Part shown: positions 20,397 to 25,226 of the stretch, in pieces
Numbering within the stretch: position 1 is the stretch's first letter
Layout of the letters: each line of letters begins with the position of its first letter
Virus record (IMG/VR): IMGVR_UViG_3300037325_000529
Span: 1-25,226 of that record
Reading direction: 5' to 3' (one strand)
Length of the DNA: 25,226 nt
From: a virus
Program-made: the position numbers and the translations under genes
Notes under the pieces: model-generated
What the model was told of the DNA's origin: nothing
Databases searched by the model: none
Seen by the model: the letters and a program-made list of their open reading frames with translations, nothing else

Positions 20397-21886
20397 CAGG
20401 ACTGGTCCTCGTCTGTGCGCGGGCTGTCTTCCGCGTCATCGGTTGTTTCGCTGTCGTCGTTGCTTTGCGGCACTGCTTGCACGCTCTGTGCAGGCGAACC
20501 CGGCCTCCTGAAATCGAGGCCCAGCAATCGCTCACGTTCCCGCTCTGCGGCAATCTCACGATCAACCTGTTCGGCGTCATAGCCGCGTTCGGCGATGGCT
20601 TGGGTGCGGGATTTGAGGCCCGCCTCAATCTGGGCAATCTCGGCATTGGCGTCTTTGAGCGGATCGACCCAGTCCCATTTGGTTGGTAGCCAGTCAGCGG
20701 TCAAAAACCGGGACCGGTTATCTTCATAGCCTGGCAAGGTAAGCGCACCGGACAGGATTGCCGCATCCATCCAGTGTGCATAGACGGGGCGGCAGAGCTG
20801 ATAGACCATGACGGAATGCTGCCAGGCGGACACTCGGCGGCGAAACTCGATGAGTGCCAAGCGGGAGTTTGAGAAGTTTCCCTTCACCATGTCATTGGCG
20901 ATGTAGGGGTAGGGGATTCCCAGCGCTGCCGAGATCTGCAGCAGGGTCCGGTACTGGAACGGCTCATAGGTTGCGCCGCTGTCAGCGGGTTGGCCCACAG
21001 TCACATCCTCACCGGGATCTAGCCGGACAATCTGGCCGGGGCTGATCTCGACACCGGCTGGAGCATCTTCATCCTCGGCCGGTGCCAGCGGATTCTCCGG
21101 CGCAGGCGAAGTGACAAACATCGCGTACATCGCTGCGACTTTTTTGCGGTCGAGCTCGGCGTCGTCATATTGATCGAGCAGGAACAGCTTCACGATGGCT
21201 GGCGCCAGTTTTGACACACCGCGCAGCTGCCCGCCCTCGACGGGATCAATGATATGGATGACCTCCGAGGCTGGCACACGAACAATCTCCCCTGCCAGTC
21301 CCGGATCAGTGCTGTCACCGGGATGGCGACGGAAGAAGTGATAGGCGGTGCGGCGTCCAATCCGGTCAAACTCAATGCCCTGCCGGATGGCATTGCCGTT
21401 GGCAGCGATCCCCGTCTGTTCCAGCGGCAACATCTCAGCGGGCAGCATCTGCAACTGTAGCGGCACGCTCAGCCGATCGCCCGCGCGGCGCATCCGGATC
21501 CGGAAGAACACCTCGCCCGCCATGAACACTTCGCGGGCAGCGCGACGCTGTAGCCCGTAAAAATCAGTCAAACCCTCAGCATCCGCCTCGTCGGTCCACG
21601 CGAGCCAGAGACGCTGTAGCTCTTCCTTGCGGGAGGGATCCGCGATATTCGAGATCGGCTTGATGCCATCGCCCACGATGTTGGCCGCCCAGCTTTCAAC
21701 CGCATTCACGGCATAGCCGTTGTTGCGCACCAGCCAGCGGGCACGGGCCGTAATATCCGGACCTGACGCCGCGATGAGCGCATTCACATGCGCGCGCGTC
21801 GCCTGAAACCCGCGCAGCCGCCGGTGGTGCTGGCCTGCATCAAACCCACCTATGAAAGCACCGAGACGCTGTCGCCAGTTCATCAC
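20396..21886 (-). CDS. Portal protein, lambda gpB family
   Basis: The 496-aa product matches lambda-family portals: 'RARWLVRNNGYAVNAVESWAANIVGDGIKP', 'EVFMAGEVFFRIRMRRAGD', 'VPASEVIHIIDPVEGGQLRGVSKLAP', and 'ISAALGIPYPYIANDMVKGNFSNSRLALIEFRRR'. It forms the dodecameric ring through which DNA enters and leaves the head. The start is a GTG at 21886 giving a GTGA overlap with the connector gene; an ATG at 21883 is equally possible. The C-terminal 40 residues are acidic and polar. Lambda gpB has 533 aa and is cleaved near its N-terminus; cleavage here cannot be judged. Confidence 0.93.
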   Translation of the reverse strand: MMNWRQRLGAFIGGFDAGQHHRRLRGFQATRAHVNALIAASGPDITARARWLVRNNGYAVNAVESWAANIVGDGIKPISNIADPSRKEELQRLWLAWTDEADAEGLTDFYGLQRRAAREVFMAGEVFFRIRMRRAGDRLSVPLQLQMLPAEMLPLEQTGIAANGNAIRQGIEFDRIGRRTAYHFFRRHPGDSTDPGLAGEIVRVPASEVIHIIDPVEGGQLRGVSKLAPAIVKLFLLDQYDDAELDRKKVAAMYAMFVTSPAPENPLAPAEDEDAPAGVEISPGQIVRLDPGEDVTVGQPADSGATYEPFQYRTLLQISAALGIPYPYIANDMVKGNFSNSRLALIEFRRRVSAWQHSVMVYQLCRPVYAHWMDAAILSGALTLPGYEDNRSRFLTADWLPTKWDWVDPLKDANAEIAQIEAGLKSRTQAIAERGYDAEQVDREIAAERERERLLGLDFRRPGSPAQSVQAVPQSNDDSETTDDAEDSPRTDEDQS

Positions 21887-22092
21887 AGATCCTTCACGGC
21901 GTTGGGGCGAAGGATACGCCCAGCGCCGCGCTCCAGCTTGGCCACGCGCCGCTCAATATCGCTGATCGCCGCGGCAAGCTCCGCATCCGTGCCGTAATTC
22001 ACCGTCTTGCCGTCATAGCTGACCGAGCGCGTGCCGCTGTAGCGGGCGGCCAGCAGCGCGCTGTGGCGGGATTTCAACTCGTCGAGTGTCAT
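21883..22092 (-). CDS. gpW-like head-tail connector
   Basis: With the ATG at 22092 the product is 69 aa ('MTLDELKSRHSALLAARYSG' to 'RILRPNAVKDL'), nearly the length of lambda gpW (68 aa). A helix, a beta hairpin ('TRSVSYDGKTVNYG') and a second helix ('DAELAAAISDIERRVAKLERG') match the gpW fold. It would bind below the portal to keep DNA in the head and provide a site for the joining protein. It lies between large terminase and portal, as in lambda, with an 11-bp gap to the terminase stop. The longer open frame upstream overlaps the terminase and is not needed. Confidence 0.88.
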   Translation of the reverse strand: MTLDELKSRHSALLAARYSGTRSVSYDGKTVNYGTDAELAAAISDIERRVAKLERGAGRILRPNAVKDL

Positions 22093-22103
22093 CGTGGGTC
22101 TGG

Positions 22104-24143
22104 TCACTCCATGTATCGAGGCGTGCTGATCTTCCAGCCGCGCCGCCTTGGTGCTGTCACTTGCCCGGCTTGCGGGCTGTTTGGTTTCTCGGGTTCGCTG
22201 TTCGGTGCGACAGCCACGGTCTCGACCCCGGCCTGTTTCTCGAGCTGCCGCCACATGCGCTCATCAAAGCGGTCGGCGCCGAGGATCCAGGCCGCGGCGC
22301 GTGCATAGACACGGGTATCCAGGGCCTCGTTGCGCTCGCGCATCTTTTGCCATTCCTGACGCGCGTAGCCCCGCTTGTTGCGGATCGTCACCAGCTGTTC
22401 ACCCACCAGCTGTTTCAACCACTCGCTGTCCGCCCAATCAGGCAGGTGAATGGTCCCGGCAGGCGGTGCCACGCCCAGCGCGCGATCTTCATCCGACAGC
22501 TTCTCGATCCGAAGATAACGATAAGTCTCGGCCTTGAATGTCGCTGTGGCCACGGTCCAGAGCCGCGCCCCGCGTTTCAGTTTCCGCCCATTCACGGTCG
22601 CATCAACGAAGGTTGGGCCCGAGACTGGCGTGGCCCGGTTGAATCCCTCGAGCCCCTTCACAGGCGCCACCTGCGCAATGCCCTGCTTGCGCGCCCAGGC
22701 ATAGACAGCGGCGGACTCGTAACCCGTATCGATGGCGAGTTTCGCCAGCGTCATGATCGCGCCGTTCTGGTGCGTCCAGGTCTGGCTGAGCAACGCCGTC
22801 AGCGTCTCCCAGCAAGCGGGATCGTCCGGCCCGCCCGGGATCACGATGTGATCCACCAGCCAGCTTTCGAGCCCGCGTCCCCAGGCCCAGACATCCACTT
22901 CGATCCGGTCCTTCTGCACATCTGCCCCGGCGGTCAGGAACAACCCACCTGCGGGGATCTGCGCAGGGAAGGTGATGCGCCGGTCTGCCAGCCGTTGCCA
23001 TTCCGGGGCTTCGCCGCTCTCTATCCAGGTTTCGCCCAGCAGCGTGTTGCGCGCGGCGCGCAGCATCTCGTCGGAGCCCTGCGCTGCCAGCCACTCCCGT
23101 GCGACCTGTTCCCAGCTTTTCCAGCCGATCGGCGAATAGATCGCTGAGATGTGGAAGCCGATCGCGTTTGGATCGGTACCGACAGCGGTTGCCCGCCATT
23201 CGCCCCGCGCCAGCATCTCCGTCTTATGGTGCTCCGCGATGGGTTTCTCACACCCTGCGCAGTGGTAGGCTGCGGTGTCAGGCTGCCCTTTGTCCCAGCG
23301 CAGCCGTTCAAACTGCAGCCATTGCATGTGGCCGCAATGCGGGCACGGGACAAAATACCGCCGCTGGTCCGATGCCTCAAACTCACGCTCGATCCGGCTC
23401 AGACCCCGGATCGTGGGCGTCGAGACCATGAACACCTTGCGCCTGTGCGCGAAGGTCGTGGTGCGCGCTTCCGCCAGCGTGACCGGATCGCCTTCTTCAT
23501 CGGCTGAGGCCGGATAGGCATCGACCTCATCGAGAAATACATAGCGCGCGGGCATCGACCGCAAGCCCGTAGCCGAATTCGCCCCGGTCAGCACCAGAAT
23601 GCCGCCGGGGAATTCCTTGGACAGCATCGAATTGCCCGCATCGCGCGAGCGCGCCGGCTTCACCCGCTCCTTCAGTGCAGCGCTATCTTCAATCAGCGGA
23701 TCGATCCGGCCGCGCGATGTGCGCTTGGCCATCTCGACCGTCGGCAGTACCGCCAGCATGGGGCCCGGCGCGTGGTGGATGACAAAGCCGATCCAGTTGT
23801 TGCCCGCTTCCGTGGCCCCGACCTGCGCGGCCTTCATGAACGAAATCCTCTGCGCCGGGTGTTTCGGCGAAAGAGCATCCATGATGCCGCGCAGATAGGG
23901 CGTGCGCGTGGTGCGGTATCGCCCTGGCTCAGCCGAGGCGCGCGAGCTGAGCCAGCGATGCGCATCTGCCCATTCCGACACCGTGAGGTCGGCATCGGGC
24001 CGCATTCCGCGCCGCCATGTGCGCAGGATGTCTTGTGCCCCCTCGAAGCTAAGGTCGAGACCCTCGGTCAGGTCTGATGTTGCCCCCTCATCATGCAAGC
24101 GAGACCCTGAGGTCCGCCAGGGCGTCGAGCTGCTCTCGGACAT
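22104..24143 (-). CDS. Terminase large subunit, lambda gpA family
   Basis: The 679-aa product has a Walker A-like loop 'KAAQVGATE' (residues 104-112), Walker B 'VFLDEVD' (202-208), a coupling motif 'STPT' (241-244), a zinc-ribbon-like C267-X2-C270 and C295-X2-C298 pair, and an endonuclease half with acidic residues ('LFLTAGADVQKDRIEVDVWAWG', 'LAIDTGYES'). It drives ATP-dependent DNA packaging and cuts concatemers. The start is uncertain: ATG at 24143 overlaps the small subunit frame by 53 nt, TTG at 24098 is also in frame, and the natural coupled ATG at 24094 (ATGA with the small subunit stop) is out of frame by one base at the C5 tract 24083-24087. The rest of the frame is intact. Confidence 0.93.
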   Translation of the reverse strand: MSESSSTPWRTSGSRLHDEGATSDLTEGLDLSFEGAQDILRTWRRGMRPDADLTVSEWADAHRWLSSRASAEPGRYRTTRTPYLRGIMDALSPKHPAQRISFMKAAQVGATEAGNNWIGFVIHHAPGPMLAVLPTVEMAKRTSRGRIDPLIEDSAALKERVKPARSRDAGNSMLSKEFPGGILVLTGANSATGLRSMPARYVFLDEVDAYPASADEEGDPVTLAEARTTTFAHRRKVFMVSTPTIRGLSRIEREFEASDQRRYFVPCPHCGHMQWLQFERLRWDKGQPDTAAYHCAGCEKPIAEHHKTEMLARGEWRATAVGTDPNAIGFHISAIYSPIGWKSWEQVAREWLAAQGSDEMLRAARNTLLGETWIESGEAPEWQRLADRRITFPAQIPAGGLFLTAGADVQKDRIEVDVWAWGRGLESWLVDHIVIPGGPDDPACWETLTALLSQTWTHQNGAIMTLAKLAIDTGYESAAVYAWARKQGIAQVAPVKGLEGFNRATPVSGPTFVDATVNGRKLKRGARLWTVATATFKAETYRYLRIEKLSDEDRALGVAPPAGTIHLPDWADSEWLKQLVGEQLVTIRNKRGYARQEWQKMRERNEALDTRVYARAAAWILGADRFDERMWRQLEKQAGVETVAVAPNSEPEKPNSPQAGQVTAPRRRGWKISTPRYME

Positions 24144-24660
24144 GGGTTTCCAGCACCCTTTGCAGGATCGCAGTCTCGATCGTCACGGGTATGCCCGAGG
24201 CCTTCTCCATTTCTGCGGATAATTGCGCGGCCATCAGGGCTGCCACGCGGGTGGGCTAGGTGACCCATGTGTCGCGCTCCTGGCGCGCAAGGCGAAACAC
24301 CAGCGTTTCGGCGCGTGCGCGGTCGACCAACACGCCCTTCTTCTTCTGGATCGACAGCTGGCGCTCCTGCGCCTGGTAGACCGTCAGTGCCCTGCGCGCC
24401 TTCAGATATGAGGTGCTGTCGCCGGGACCGGAGACGCTGCCGCCGCCGATCGCTCCGCCATCACCCCCAGCACCCATTCCACCTCGTGAGCGCATTTGCT
24501 GATCGGGATCGGTCATCACTCCGCGGCGCGCATCCGAGGCGGCAGCGTTGATCGACCCATCCGAGAACAGCACCAACCGCCCGTTCTTGCGCGCCTTTTG
24601 CACGGCCCCGCGCGAGAGGCCGGAATGGGCGGCATAGGCGCGTTCAGACAGTCCTTCCAT
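24091..24660 (-). pseudogene. Terminase small subunit (Nu1-like) interrupted by an amber codon
   Basis: The frame from ATG 24660 gives 134 aa up to a TAG at 24256-24258. Reading on in the same frame adds 54 residues ('PTRVAALMAAQLSAEMEKAS' to 'HVREQLDALADLRVSLA') before a TGA at 24091, so the intact protein would have 189 aa, close to lambda Nu1 (181 aa). The N-terminus has a winged-helix DNA-binding motif ('SERAYAAHSGLSRGAVQKARKNGRL') for cos recognition. The expected residue at the stop is tryptophan, since related proteins carry W-x-x-W-P before the C-terminal helix; one G-to-A change would give TAG. The lost part corresponds to the region that binds the large subunit. It may be read through, truncated or non-functional. 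Confidence 0.85.
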
Positions 24661-24788
24661 GGCGCTGTGATTATCCTCAACATATTGTAACTAAATGAGA
24701 ATAACGATCTTATTCAGTTGATTACACTCCCACATAGAGCGACTCTGGGTGCAGGAAAACGATGCAACTCAGCCCCGGAGACGACGCC
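24661..24788. promoter_or_regulatory. Divergent control region between terminase genes and the right-hand genes
   Basis: This 128-bp gap is clearly more AT-rich than its surroundings (24665-24730). It contains a perfect inverted repeat GAATAA/TTATTC with a 5-bp centre (24699-24715), a possible operator. On the plus strand TTGTAA and TCTTAT, 17 bp apart, could form a weak promoter; on the minus strand TACAAT is a possible -10 element with a poor -35. The assignments are by eye. The region should control both the late genes and the small plus-strand genes. Confidence 0.45.
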
Positions 24789-24971
24789 ATGACCACCAAG
24801 ACGAAAGCCCCCAGCGAAGCCCTGCTGCTGGAAATCGCAGCGAAGCATTTCCACACCGTCGAGACGCTGGAAACCCGCAACCGCGATCGCCTCGACTTCC
24901 ACGATGTCGCCGTCTGGTCCATCCGCGCAGCGCTCGAGGAGGCTTTCGAGGCCGGACGCCGCGCCGCTTAA
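24789..24971 (+). CDS. Small DUF6900-type protein
   Basis: With the ATG at 24789, preceded by GGAG at 8-nt spacing, the product is 60 aa; an upstream in-frame ATG at 24762 is less likely. The sequence 'LLLEIAAKHFHTVETLETRNRDRLDFHDVAVWSIRAALEEAFEAGR' fits the DUF6900 pattern I recall from Rhodobacterales plasmids and prophages. It is helical, with no membrane segment. It is transcribed away from the terminase genes and is followed 42 bp later by another small gene, so the two probably form an operon that continues beyond the window. The function is unknown. Confidence 0.72.
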   Translation: MTTKTKAPSEALLLEIAAKHFHTVETLETRNRDRLDFHDVAVWSIRAALEEAFEAGRRAA

Positions 24972-25013
24972 AACCCCACACGTCCAACAACCTACTCCTG
25001 AAAGGACACGCAC

Positions 25014-25226
25014 ATGGCCATCGCCACCACTTCCGACACGACACGCATCTTCATCGACCGCAGCCGCTTTATTGAGGCCATGACCGTGCCCGCGCTGCAG
25101 GGCCATTTCAACGACATCAGCCTGAATGCTGAGGTCTTCGAGATGGCGGGCCGGGTCGGGATCGACTGCCTGACGATCGAACTGACCGATGTCGTCCCCC
25201 TCCTGCAACAGCACGGACTCATCTGA
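25014..25226 (+). CDS. Small hypothetical protein at the right edge
   Basis: The 70-aa product reads 'MAIATTSDTTRIFIDRSRFI' and 'HFNDISLNAEVFEMAGRVGIDCLTIELTDVVPLLQQHGLI'. The start has AAAGGA 8 nt upstream, and the stop TGA is the last codon in the window, so the gene is complete. It is mixed alpha-beta with no motif that I recognise. It probably belongs with the preceding small gene to an early or accessory operon. Confidence 0.65.
   Translation: MAIATTSDTTRIFIDRSRFIEAMTVPALQGHFNDISLNAEVFEMAGRVGIDCLTIELTDVVPLLQQHGLI

Noticed and set aside
22086-23147. 353-aa plus-strand open frame opposite the large terminase
   Set aside because: It is an antisense shadow of the conserved terminase gene, with no recognisable domain.
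1-25226. CRISPR array, insertion sequence, integrase, rRNA or tRNA gene
   Set aside because: No repeat-spacer pattern, transposase or recombinase motif, or RNA gene signature was seen on either strand.

Overview
The window is most of the late (structural, packaging and lysis) region of a lambda-like, long-tailed (siphovirus-type) prophage in a high-GC alphaproteobacterium. Several small proteins (DUF6127-, DUF6441-, DUF2793-, DUF2163- and DUF6900-type) look like those of Rhodobacterales, so that order is the most likely host. This is inferred from recalled protein similarity; no search was run.

Layout. Positions 1-1379 carry two plus-strand genes, a DUF4236/TPR protein and a small unknown, which may be host chromosome. 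From 1396 to 24660 all genes lie on the minus strand and are read right to left. The order follows lambda closely: small terminase (Nu1), large terminase (A), head-tail connector (W), portal (B), S49 protease with nested scaffold (C/Nu3), decoration protein (D), major capsid protein (E), head-tail joining protein (FII position), a DUF6441 protein (Z position), a tail terminator candidate (U position), tail tube (V position), tail assembly chaperones (G and GT) and tape measure (H). A Rhodobacterales-style tail tip follows: an unknown 388-aa tail protein, a DUF2163/BR0599 protein, two small proteins, a 1043-aa hub carrying an inserted von Willebrand A domain, then DUF2793, SPRY-like and concanavalin-A-like tail proteins. 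Next comes lysis: a DUF6127 membrane protein, an M15 endolysin with a C-terminal membrane segment, and a nested Rz/Rz1 spanin pair. Two small unknown genes end the cluster. At the right edge two small plus-strand genes diverge from the terminase across an AT-rich control region. No integrase, repressor or attachment site is visible.

Expression. Most neighbours overlap by 4 nt (ATGA or GTGA), which implies translational coupling. Three lambda-type overlapping-code arrangements are seen: a -1 frameshift cassette between tail genes G and T (A AAA AAC, a 7-nt spacer and an 11-bp GC stem), an in-frame scaffold start with a strong ribosome binding site inside the protease gene, and Rz1 overlapping Rz out of frame.

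Damage. The small terminase has an in-frame amber codon with a good protein-like continuation. The tail terminator candidate is split by a one-base shortage in a G5 tract. The large terminase appears to have lost its natural ATGA-coupled start through a one-base shortage in a C5 tract. The prophage is therefore either decaying or affected by sequence errors.
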